From Archilochus colubris (Eukaryota > Chordata > Aves > Apodiformes > Trochilidae): 64,000 nt of DNA. The position numbers and the translations under genes were made by a program. Below, piece after piece: positions 47,261 to 57,130 of the stretch (positions are counted from its first letter, which is position 1; every line of letters begins with the position of its first letter). The notes under the pieces were generated by a model. The model was given only the letters and a program-made list of their open reading frames with translations, was not told the origin of the DNA and searched no databases. The stretch lies in the NCBI GenBank assembly GCA_023079485.1, contig CM041097.1, positions 14,851,561 through 14,915,560 of the forward strand, given 5' to 3'.

Positions 47261-48939
47261 ATGTCAGCTACAACATCTGTGCATGTAACATCAAAGATTC
47301 ACTTTAGTTTACATTCTGGTGAGATGAAGTAAATGCAAGTTGTTTGGGTCTTTTTAAAATTTATTTTTCCTCCTCCTCTTCTTTTTGCTCTGTAAAAAGG
47401 AGACATGCCACTGATGGGCTTCAGCTCAGTGCCAGAGCAGGATGACAGAGCACAGCAGTTAGGTACTGAAATTGCTGCATGTTTTGCCTATAAGAGGGGG
47501 GGAAAAATTATTAATAAAAAAAAATAGTCTCCTGCTCAGGTGTAGGGGGTCTCCCCAGAGAAGACAGTCTGGTCAGACTCAAATTAAAACTAGCCTGGCA
47601 ATAGCATTCATCTTAGTCCTCCTTCCACTTTCTAAACAAATGATGACACAAGTTTACCAGGTGGAAACAAATTACTTTAGATAAATGTTTGTATTAAGGA
47701 AGAGGAACCTCGCTGCAACTTGTTCAGGATAAAACAATCACAATCTGTTTTAGAGAAAGAAATCTGGTGTGGCAAGTTACCCAGGGTCCTAGTCTCAAAT
47801 TTAAAGTGCTGGATCCATTTTGATGAAGCTGGATGGGTCTCCCACTGCTTTCAGGCTGCACTGTTAGAATGAGGACAGCAGTATTTCTCTACCTTCTGCA
47901 TCAGGAGAATAACTACACTCAAGAAAAATGAAGAGAATAGAGCCACTTGGAGATTTCGTGCACATCCTATGGGCAGTGGTTTGGAAGAACAGGAAAGTTT
48001 CCACTGCAGCCAGCACAAAGGCAGAGCTGCTGCTGGTGGCCCTGCTCCATCCTACAACCCAAGAGGTGTGACCCCTGCCAGCTGCTGCTCACAGGTACAC
48101 AGGCTCCCAAATGCACAATTAACTTCTACCTTCTGGCAAGCCTGCCTGGATTAAGAAAATTCTGCATTTCTCCCTTCATCCATAGCCACATCCACACAGC
48201 AAAACTTTGGTATCAGTTTTAAGGGCAACTTCTGGCTGTTTTCATCTCTCTGGGTACTATAAATAAGAATTGCAATCACTCAGCTGCATAACACCCATAT
48301 CCATTTGGACAAAGCACTTGTGTTTTGGTTTTGGTTTATTATTATTTAAATAAAACAATATCCTTAATGTCTACTTTTTCCTCTTTGAGAGAAATTTACA
48401 TTTTTCAATGTGAATTCTGTACTTCTTCCTCCTGTTCATGTACACACACATTTCTATGTCCAATTATAACCATATTGTCTCTGAAACTCTCTCAAAAACT
48501 ACAGCAGGAAAAAGCCACTGATTCAACAGAGAATATTGACTTTTTTTTTTTTTCTTACTGGCCTGGATATCTGCCCAAACAAAGAGCTAGTTAAAGACAA
48601 AATACAAAGAACCCTTTTGTGAGGGGCTGAGTTCACCTGGGAGAAGTATTAATGAAGTCCCCCAGGGGTGGGGACTCAAACTTCCCTGCTTTCAACTACA
48701 AAAGAAGCTGGGCTGAGAACACCAAGTCCTCTGCCTTCCTCACCTCTTTCTCTTTAAACTGAGAAAAGGAGTGCTAACGTAATTGAGAATTAGGACCTTT
48801 CTGCCACTAATCTATAGGGTCTGTGAAGAAAGCAGATAGATTTTCAGGTGGCACCCCAGCTGCTGCATGGCAGCTGAGAGTCTAAAGCAAAGTTTATAAG
48901 TAGGTCAATACAAGAAGGCTGTTAACTCTGGCTAAAAGA
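47261..48939. other. Non-coding stretch, no gene recognised
   Basis: No exon or transposon recognised. A T12 tract at about 48541-48552 and short chance frames (up to 91 codons) are the only features. Confidence 0.65.
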
Positions 48940-49260
48940 CCTTTAAAGAAATCAATACCATAAGCAATAATTACATGTGGTGGCAATACAAATGACTGAA
49001 CTCAGAAAATGGATGTTTGAGTGTGTATTAAGCTATTTGATCAATTTTCTTGCTACTGCAGAAGACAAGGAACAAGAGCTCTTCTGGGACAATAATGTCC
49101 ACCCTAGATAAATAAAGTCTCTGTCAGTACTGTGTAAATTGTAACACTCCTAATCAATAATTATTCATCATCTGGGCTGGGGAACATTTTTATCTGGCCT
49201 CATATGTTCGCTCATTAGTTTATAGCCTAAAGTTGGAATATTCAGATATCTTTATTTGGT
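48940..49260. promoter_or_regulatory. Candidate conserved non-coding block
   Basis: AT-rich and repeat-free: AGAAATCAATACCATAAGC, AGCTATTTGATCAATTTTC, CTAATCAATAATTATTCATC and TCGCTCATTAGTTTATAGCC. It contains several PBX/HOX-like ATCAAT words and TAAT cores. No open frame spans it. Enhancer-like by texture; conservation is unverified. Confidence 0.28.
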
Positions 49261-49445
49261 TTTGTTCATTTTCAACTTCTCTTTGACTCCTCCTGGACTT
49301 TTTTGCCTTACCTTTTACACCAAATCATTCTCCTGACTTGAATTTCACGTTTTGGAATATATATTTAATTTCAGCACTTTTCACACGTTCAAAAATGTGA
49401 CAGCAGATTGATCCTTGTTTGTGTGCTCACAAGGGAGCTTAAAGG

Positions 49446-49552
49446 ATGGATGTGCATGGACAAGGGAATGGATGTGCATGGACAAGGGAATGGATGTGCA
49501 TGGACAAGGGAATGGATGTGCATGGACAAGGGAATGGATGTGCATGGACAAG
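49446..49552 (+). repeat. Minisatellite, five copies of a 22-bp unit
   Basis: The string TGTGCATGGACAAGG recurs at 49451, 49473, 49495, 49517 and 49539, exactly 22 bp apart and essentially identical. The unit is GGATGTGCATGGACAAGGG plus AAT. Near-perfect identity points to recent expansion and probable length polymorphism. Because 22 is not a multiple of 3 and the unit has no stop codon in any frame, frames on both strands run through it. The open frames at 49415-49687, 49446-49751 (plus) and 49381-49617, 49439-49684 (minus) are by-products, not genes. Confidence 0.97.
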
Positions 49553-51006
49553 GTGGCCCCTCCAGGGCCAGCTTTCTGCCTGGGTAGCTGCAGGAGCAGC
49601 CCAGGGAAGAGCATCACCCAAGGAATGGGACATGTCTGTCCACCTTGCCAAAGCCTTGGTGAAGCCAGGCTGCTTGCCTATCAATAGGAAGCCATCTCTT
49701 CAAGAGAAAAGGAAAGAGCTAGTGCCACACACACCATTTCTGCCTCAGTAACTGCAGGAGAGGACAGCTCAAGGAACCAGGCTTCTTCCCCAGGACCAAG
49801 GAATTTGTAATGCCTGAAGTACTAAAAAGTCTTGAACCAGGTTCACCCACCTGTGGGACAGCTGTGCTGCCCACTGCAGTAGGAACACAGCCCTGTCTCC
49901 TCAAAAATGAGCTCTGTTTCCAAGACCCTTTTCTGTGTCCCACATTTTGCAGCTCAAGCTATGCTGCTTCTTTAGGGGAATCACCAAAACCTTTCCCTAC
50001 AGTGGTTTTCCTGTCCAAAGCACAAAGAAACCCACACAAAGCATGGTGCTTGTGCACCAGTCACGACTCCAGGGAGAAGGGCACATTCCCAGATCACCTC
50101 ATTTATTTTGAAGTCCTCTCCAAACTGCCCCACAAATCTCCTTCTCCAGTGCCCATATTTCCAGTAACATCATCACAACTTGCTGAGGATGGCTACGAGA
50201 CAGCCCTGGGTTTGTGAATCATGGCTGCTACAAAAGCTTTACACATATATATCTCTGCTGAGAACAGGCTACTGACACAACTGCACACCTCTCTCTTGTA
50301 AAGGCTAAAAATCACAACTGAATCCTATTAAGAACACATATTTTCACCAAATAATTCAAAGCTAGGAACAATTAAGACAGACTGCCAAAGCAGAAAGATT
50401 TATGGCATTCAGGAAACCACTATTTTGCAGGAGACATTCTTCAGACTTGCATTAAAAAATAAAGCAAAATGGTTTTGATGACCCAATTTCCTTTCCTCCC
50501 CTCTTCATACTTCCCCAACATACACACATTGATGAGGCTATTACTTTATTTCCAAAAACCTTAAAAATACTGAAAGTACATCAATGTGTGACATTGAGCC
50601 ACTATCATTTCAAGCAATACTCATCATTCAAGAGAAATACTTCAACAATAAGCCTGTAATATACTTTTAAGCAGGGGTTTCATAGAACAAGGACTGTAAA
50701 GGCATTTAGGCTGGATTCTAAAAAAAAAAGGTCATAGCTGGTCAAATGTTTTTGCTCTGGGTAGCTTAGTTCTTTTTTATTGTAGAACTGCACCAAAATG
50801 AATCTGGTTAGTGTTCTTAGATAAATTATTCTGTCATTTGGAAAACAAGTCTCTGTAGACATAATTGAAGGTTACTACTTTCTGAAACTTGATAGAGGTT
50901 GTAATGACTCCATTCTAGCTACACTTAACAGGCAGTCTGTTATAGTAAGCCAATATAACATTAAACAGGATATATTATACTGCTTTTGTTATGAAAAGCC
51001 TATAGC
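49553..51006. other. Non-coding stretch, no gene recognised
   Basis: An open frame at 49810-50217 (plus, 135 codons) has no recognisable domain, signal peptide or repeat. I leave it uncalled. No transposon seen. Confidence 0.6.
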
Positions 51007-51032
51007 AAAAAAAAAAAAAAAAAAAAAAAAAA
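51007..51032 (+). repeat. Poly-A tract of 26
   Basis: Uninterrupted A26. I see no polyadenylation signal or retrocopy body upstream, and no obvious target-site duplication. It is best read as a homopolymer microsatellite rather than a retroposon tail. Confidence 0.9.
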
Positions 51033-51577
51033 GGAAAACTTTTCTTCAGAAAGCATAACCCAAGACTTGCTGGGAGGACTCCTTAGCAGAACAAAATTGG
51101 ACAGAGTTTTCCAATTCCACCAACATTTTAGGTTAAAATCCACATAGAAATTCATTACCTGGGATGAGCACACATAGGAAGATCTTCTGTCTTTGGTGGA
51201 AGACATGGCATAAGGTAGAGTAGGTGCTGAGCTTCCTCCTTAGAGCAGAGAAGTACCTCTTGTGGGGTAGAAGAAGTACATCTACCCTGTGATGTACCAT
51301 GAGGTCACCTTCCAACCGAAAGGAACCACCCCAGGCTTCAGTTTCTTTAACCTCTCCTCTCAGAGGAAACAGCTGAGCTCATGTTGATCACAGAGTGAAA
51401 TCACCTTGATCTCCCTTTCAATCTGGAAAGAATCAACTTGCTCTGTTAGAGCTGCTTTTTGATCAGGTACAGAGGGGCTACAGGTGGGCAGCACTGCCCA
51501 TGCTGCACTTCAGCACACCTAAACACACAGCACTTCTGTAGCAGGGCCAGTTTGGGCCAGAGGCTTATTGAGTCAGC
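51033..51577. other. Non-coding stretch, possible CR1 trace
   Basis: A short string at 51285-51312 (GATGTACCATGAGGTCACCT then TCCAACC) vaguely recalls the CR1 3' end, but lacks the flanking landmarks, so it is not called. Otherwise unremarkable. Confidence 0.5.
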
Positions 51578-51619
51578 ATATATATATATATATGTGTATG
51601 TATGTATAAAAATATATAA
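51578..51619. repeat. (AT)n/(TATG)n low-complexity tract
   Basis: An AT dinucleotide run of about 8 units grades into GTATGTATGTATAAAAATAT. It is a mixed microsatellite. Confidence 0.88.
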
Positions 51620-51869
51620 GGTCTGAATCATAGTGACTGTGAGCAGCTCCTTCAGCATATGTATATTCTGGGAGGTACAAAAGCACAGCAGCACGTGTTG
51701 GAGTCACTTAAGCTGAAATGTTTAAGTGGCTCAGAGAATAATAATCACCTTACCTGGCAGACATAAAACAGCATTCTATTTTATAATTTTTAAAAAACAT
51801 ACTTGTATATGCATGTATAATTACATAAAACATATAACCCCCACCCCTTTCTGGCCAGGTTGGAGACAT

Positions 51870-52290
51870 TAAGAAGCTTTACACATCCCAACTTTAATAA
51901 GCATCTTTCTTATATAATGTAATAAGGTTTGTCTCATGATGACTTTATTAAAATTTCAGTGTATAACTGCTAAACTAATAAAGCATCAGCACAAGCTTAG
52001 CTTCTTTGGTTTAACCTGAAGACTGATGGATATTCTCCCAACGCTTGCTGAAAGATTTTATTTCATTAGGTCACATTACAGAACTGTCTTCCTGAAGAAT
52101 GAAATAAATTCATCTCCTTGGTGATAGCATGCTTGACTGACATGATGCACTCACCAACATCTTGTAGACAGCTGTGAACATTTGCAGTGCTGCCAATTAA
52201 TCTACGATAGCATCAATGGAGGCAGAGAAACAAAGCAGCTAACACAAGAAGCTCTATTGAATAACGTAATAAATGAGTGATGCAGGTGTT
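51870..52290. promoter_or_regulatory. Candidate conserved non-coding block
   Basis: Repeat-free AT-rich sequence such as GCTAAACTAATAAAGCATC, TTTCATTAGGTCACATTACA, CAGCTGTGAACATTTGCAG, GCCAATTAATCTACGATAGC and TTGAATAACGTAATAAATGA. Dense homeodomain cores, an E-box (CAGCTG), a TAACGTAA bZIP-like word and retained CpGs are all present. It is the first of three similar blocks within 1.3 kb. Enhancer-like by texture only. Confidence 0.33.
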
Positions 52291-52619
52291 CTGTGACTTG
52301 CTTTAATTTTTTTCAACCTTGCAGAAAGGTAACACTTGAGTCAGTGGTGATCAAGCTGTAGCCCAGACTGTTTGCTGCCTCCTCTGACTTCCACCCACGA
52401 AGATAAAGCTTCTGCATCCAAATAGCATTTTTCTCATGGTACAGCTGGCTGGATGTTGGTTTCTAAAATGACCTTCAGTGCTCTGAATCTGATGATATTT
52501 TCAGGATTTCTTTTTGTGGCATCAGAAAAGATATAATTTAAAATAACCACTAGAAACAGCTGCAGTGTCCACTGAAACAAGATGGCAAAAGGCAAAACAA
52601 TGAGCCTAAACCTCACTGA
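52291..52619. other. Non-coding spacer between enhancer-like blocks
   Basis: Ordinary sequence, no gene or repeat recognised. Confidence 0.6.
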
Positions 52620-52900
52620 ATTTGATGCAAGCATGTGCTAGATGCTTTGTTAAATGGGGGGCCTTGCAGTCTTAGCTTAATGAGATGTTTTGTAAGCTCT
52701 GAACTAAATGGAGCTTGGAATCTTTAATGACCAATCTGCGTAAACAGCAGCTACTAAATAACATTTTAATGCCCTGATGATCTTTTAATTCAATAGAGAA
52801 ACGATGAGGCAATTTTAGCTAGCATCATGGCATTAATGCAGCAGGGAATGCACGCTGGAAAGAACAAACAGGATAAATAAGTAAGGATAGAAAAGATTAA
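52620..52900. promoter_or_regulatory. Candidate conserved non-coding block
   Basis: TTAGCTTAATGAGATG, GGAATCTTTAATGACC, GCGTAAACAGCAGC (a forkhead-type GTAAACA core), CATTTTAATGCCCTG, TCTTTTAATTCAATAG, GCAATTTTAGCTAGCATC and GGCATTAATGCAGC. It is unusually dense in TTAATG/ATTAAT cores and has a forkhead core. No open frame crosses it. This is one of the most enhancer-like stretches in the window by eye; conservation is unverified. Confidence 0.38.
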
Positions 52901-52969
52901 CAGTATCTGGTACAAGTCAGATGCTCATATCTGCTTCCCAGAAATAAGACACTCAACATTTGTCCCAGT

Positions 52970-53110
52970 TCAGAGTGTACCAGTTTTAGCAGAACAGCGG
53001 GAAGGTGGTGGGTGCTTTAATCACCATGTACACGGGGCCGGGGCTTTAGAGCTGTGTTTCCACTAATGCTAAAGGATGCAACATGATTAAAGAAGCACAG
53101 TATTGAAAAA
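52970..53110. promoter_or_regulatory. Candidate conserved non-coding element (weak)
   Basis: GCGGGAAGGTGGTGGG, GCTTTAATCACCATG, ACACGGGGCCGGGGC and CACTAATGCTAAAGG. CpG-bearing GC words alternate with homeodomain cores. It completes the cluster beginning at 51870. Inference only. Confidence 0.26.
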
Positions 53111-56100
53111 CCATCTTGGCACACTCAGGGTGAAAACTGAGCTGTGAAGTCCCAGCCTGGTCATATCACAGCTGTGTTCAGGAGGGGTAATGGAGCAAGG
53201 TCATTATGATCAGTACAGTCAGCTACAACTGGTACTGCCCCTGCCATGGGGGTTGGGGTAGATGTCAGTCAAGTAGTGAAATAAACTCTTTATGAAAAAA
53301 CTGTGGCTGAAGGCATGATGAAAGGAAGGCTCTATACTTACAACACATTGCAATGTCTTTAAAGAAGTGCTGATCATTTGCCTGGCAGTGCACGAGCCAG
53401 GAGTACACCCAAGGTCTGCATTTAATCTGCTCATGTGCTTACAGTCACTGCCTGTGGGACAAAGCAGACTGCAGGTCTAAGTGCCCTAGGAACTCATGCT
53501 TCTGAAATTTGGTCACAGCTCTTTTCTTTTTAAATGACATTATCATTGGGCCCCAGTAAATATGCCAAGTGTCTATAGGGTCAGTCAGTCTGGATCAGAC
53601 ATGTAAAAACACTTCCATTATGTGCTGAGCTCTCCGCAGCAATCTCCAGTTTCCACTTAGACACTGCAGCCTCTCAGTTCAGGCTGCTCTTCCCTGTCCC
53701 CCCAGCTCTGTTCCATCATTGCTGTCCTCCTCTTCCCCCTTCCCAAAGTCTTTGTTTCCTATCAGGCTCCTTGGTACCTGGCAGTGCTGTTTCATGGGGT
53801 GATGCTTCACTTGGCTGTCTCAGCAGGTCTAGAACTTTCTCTGTCAGGGTTTGACCAAATGCTCTTCCCAAGCCTCAAGATTTCTTGGGTTTCTCTGAGT
53901 AAAAACTTTCTCAAAATGCATCACTGCTTTCCCTGGGCTGAGGGAGACTCTTGAACCTGAGAGGTCCAAAGACAATGTCTGCTTTCTTACTCAAATGGAG
54001 GTCAGGAGAGAGGTGAAGTCTCTGGTAGGTTTGTATAAGCACTTTCAGATATGCAAAGAGGTTGGGTTCAGTCCTGTCTGAACCCTGGGATGGAGTCAGT
54101 TCCCATTTCCTATCTGATCAGGTTCTTCCTTTCTCAAGGAACACATAGGCAACTTTTCTAAAAAAAAATAAAATGATAAGTCATCTATAATTTTCCTCAC
54201 CTGGAAATGAAGCTGCAGCCCATGCTTTTGTAGGTCTGCACCATAAAGACATCAGGGTTTGGACTGGCTAACATCTGAGACCAATTGTACCTGGGGTAAA
54301 AACAGTTGCTTACCTTTAGAGGTAGAATTTTTTTTTCTCCCATTGCATTTGGAGGCAGTGTGAGAGAAAAAGAGTCTGTTCAAAAGTGTAAATGCATTGA
54401 TTCAGTCTCAAGCAGGCAGGACCAGAGGGGCCTGAGGAGATGCATTTCATATTCTTCAGAAGTGTCAGGCTCTTCTGTTGAAGTAACCTGGTCAAGGAGA
54501 ATATGGGGGTTGTGTCAGCACCTTCCGTGTACCTGCTGGAGAGAGCTGGGTCCTGAAGGGAGGCCAGGAAATTCAGAAGCAGAGAGGGCAAGGGCAAGGG
54601 CAAATACATGACTGAATCAGAGCAGAACTAATCTTTGAAACTGTCAGTGCAGTAGCCTGTGTTACACACAGCAGCTCCCTGCTTTGATCCATTTTGATTT
54701 GTTATTGGCTTAATACTCTGAGACATTTTATGTATCTTTCAGCCTCTCTTCATTTGAAGCTGATTTACATCCCCTGCCCCAAGAATTAATGCAGGAAATG
54801 GAATGCGGGTTCTGAACCTGTGGAAAATTTATCTTCAGGCTTTTGAGCATGGCTCTTTCCTGCTCTTCTTTTGGAAAGCCAGCTCCCCCAAACTGGCTGG
54901 TGACACTGCTCCTGTCTGGCTCAAGGTCCCTGCAGCCACTCTTGATCTCCCAACCACGGGATGCTTTGCTCTGGGTAGATGAGCTGTCCTGTCCTGAAGC
55001 CCTGATAGTTGTGAGAAACTTCTTTTCAGTGTCTGGTTAAGTGGTTCCTCCACTTAGATAAGCCATTTTTAACTTTTCCTGAAGGTTTATTCTTTCCTTT
55101 ATGTGGTTGCTGATCCAGCCCATGTTGGTTTTTATGGGTGTATTAATGCCTCTTCTTTGAAGGTTTGCCAGTTCATTATTTAATGGCTCCATCAAGACTA
55201 AACAAAATTCTCTCTGAATCCATCCACCTCTGCAGATTAAGGCCTGGCAAAGCCCTGTGCCCCAGATAAGGTGTAGAGGGACCATCCTCCTGTGCTGAAG
55301 CTGAGTGCAGCCACATCCATGCCTCCTCGTGCTCTGCTGGATGTGGCACTTCTCCATGCCAGCAGCTCTCATAAAGCACAAGTAGTAATATCCCCTGTTC
55401 TGGAAGTTTCTTACTCTGCAGCCTGATTTTTTTTTTTTTTTCTGTTTATAAGATGACAGCCCAGCTGGCAGGGAAGAGGTTGTTGATTCAATAACATAAA
55501 TGCAAATGCAGCCAAATGGTTGTCAGGCCTCTCCTGCCTCATGGATTTATTGACTCTGGATCTGACAAATTCACATGGCAAGCCTTTTTCTTTGTATTTT
55601 TTTTATGCTGCTCCTTATTTTAGTTCTTGCAGTTACTGATGCTTTGGGACAATGCAAAGCTCCTCTCCCTACTTTAGCACCATAGCTCAAATATGGACCA
55701 TTTTTCCAAGGTTTCTCCACAGGAGAGACCCATCTGTGACCCAAGATGCTCACGCCTCCAGACAGCTTCTGTTTGCCTTTTGCTTCCTCTGTTTGACTCA
55801 TGTTCTTCCTTTCTTGGGATCTGTCTGCTTATCTCCCAGGCTGCTGGCTCTCAAGAGGCATTTCTCTAGGGTTAGAGCTGCTTGTCTCACCACTGGCTCC
55901 TGTGAGATGGAGCCCCACACTTCATAAATAACCTGATCTGTAATTAGCAAGATTTTCTGTCTCCAGACCTGCAGTTCTAGTCCTGCACACTCCAGTGAAT
56001 CCCTCCTCGTTTCTTCTTCACCAAAGCTGAAAACATTCACCTCATCTTTGAGATGGATGTGTTTGTGTGACCCCTGGGCAGCAGATCCAGAAAATTGAGC

Positions 56101-56999
56101 TCTCCTCCTGAAAGCAGCAGCTTAATTCACCTTGTCCTTATCTCCTTCCTAAGAGATAGAAAGACATTGTTGTTTCATCCTTATCTCCCCCAGCCCTGTT
56201 GCCAGGTCTCAATGCAGACTTGCCTCTTGTTACAGAGTTTGTCTCGGGCTTTTTATCCAGTTGTCCTGGGAGGCTGAATCCCTCCAGGCTGCTGCTCTTT
56301 CCTCCCCACCCTGCCTTTTCCATTGTCCAGCCCTCCAGAAGCTGCTTTGTGTGGTGACAATGACACTGCAGTGTGGGACATGCTGACTGCTGCCACCACA
56401 TCCCATGCACTGTCCAAGAAGGGCTCCAGAACTAACTTGAACCAGCCTGTCAGGAAGAAAACCATCCACAGACATTCCAACCACCACTCAGCACCCACCC
56501 AGGCCATCCACAGCCTAAAATCCCACAACCAGGGTCTCCCCACCACTCTCCCTGCAGGTTTGTTGCCTCTCATAGGGCAAGCACAAGGTGAATGATACCT
56601 TAGCCCTGAAAAGGCTTTGGAGAGCTGTGCTGTCTGGAACACTCTGCAGAACTACGCACAGAAAGACCATCACCCCATTGACAGTCTCCAACTCTAGTGG
56701 GCAATGTCAGCAACTTCCTCCAATTTTTATTTTTTTTTTTAAGTCTCTGCCACATTAATCTACATGTATATAAATGTGTTACTACTTACACCCTGGTCTC
56801 TGGAATGATTTGCTTCCTAAAGCTGTTCAGTCTGCCAAAAATCCTTCTTAAATTTAAGTGCTGCTGCTTAAATTGTTTTGTTATTCTTCAAAGGCTAGTT
56901 ATGACAGCGTATGATAGAAGAAAATTATGCTCTACATTCAAAATTATTTTATAAAACCCTCAGTAAACCATCATTTGAACATATTTACAACTGCTGACA
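53111..56999. other. Non-coding, slightly GC-richer and pyrimidine-rich stretch
   Basis: No exon recognised despite many open frames. These include 55037-55381 (minus, 114 codons), 54306-54611 (plus, 101) and 56253-56642 (minus, 129), which has two other minus frames open across it. None shows a known domain, and the multi-frame openness reflects composition. Small items: a perfect 8-bp hairpin at 54064-54085, three GGGCAA units at 54586-54603 and T15 at 55427-55441. I cannot exclude an unrecognised old transposon in 54.7-56.7 kb. Confidence 0.55.
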
Positions 57000-57130
57000 G
57001 ATTCCACGAGAACAGCTGTTTGTAGATGAATTCCCCACCAGAAAAGCAATGACTGGGGGCTACGACATCACGCGCCCTTTGCACATCCTGAAACTGTCAG
57101 GGAAGATGACTTCAAACATTAAATTTCAGA
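57000..57130. promoter_or_regulatory. Candidate conserved non-coding element with clustered CpGs
   Basis: GGGCTACGACATCACGCGCC holds four CpGs in 20 bp (57057-57076). It lies in a CpG-poor context, next to GATTCCACGAGAACAGCTG and GAAACTGTCAGGGAAG. The GACATCACGCG string resembles a CRE/ATF-type half site. No exon structure seen. Inference only. Confidence 0.27.

Noticed and set aside
49415..49751. Overlapping open frames on both strands at the minisatellite
   Set aside because: Explained by the stop-free 22-bp unit; no flanking gene structure.
51007..51032. A26 tract as tail of a processed pseudogene
   Set aside because: No polyadenylation signal, gene body or target-site duplication visible upstream.
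51285..51330. Possible CR1 3'-end trace (AGGTCACCTTCCAACC)
   Set aside because: Only the TTCCAACC word matches well; upstream and downstream CR1 landmarks are missing.
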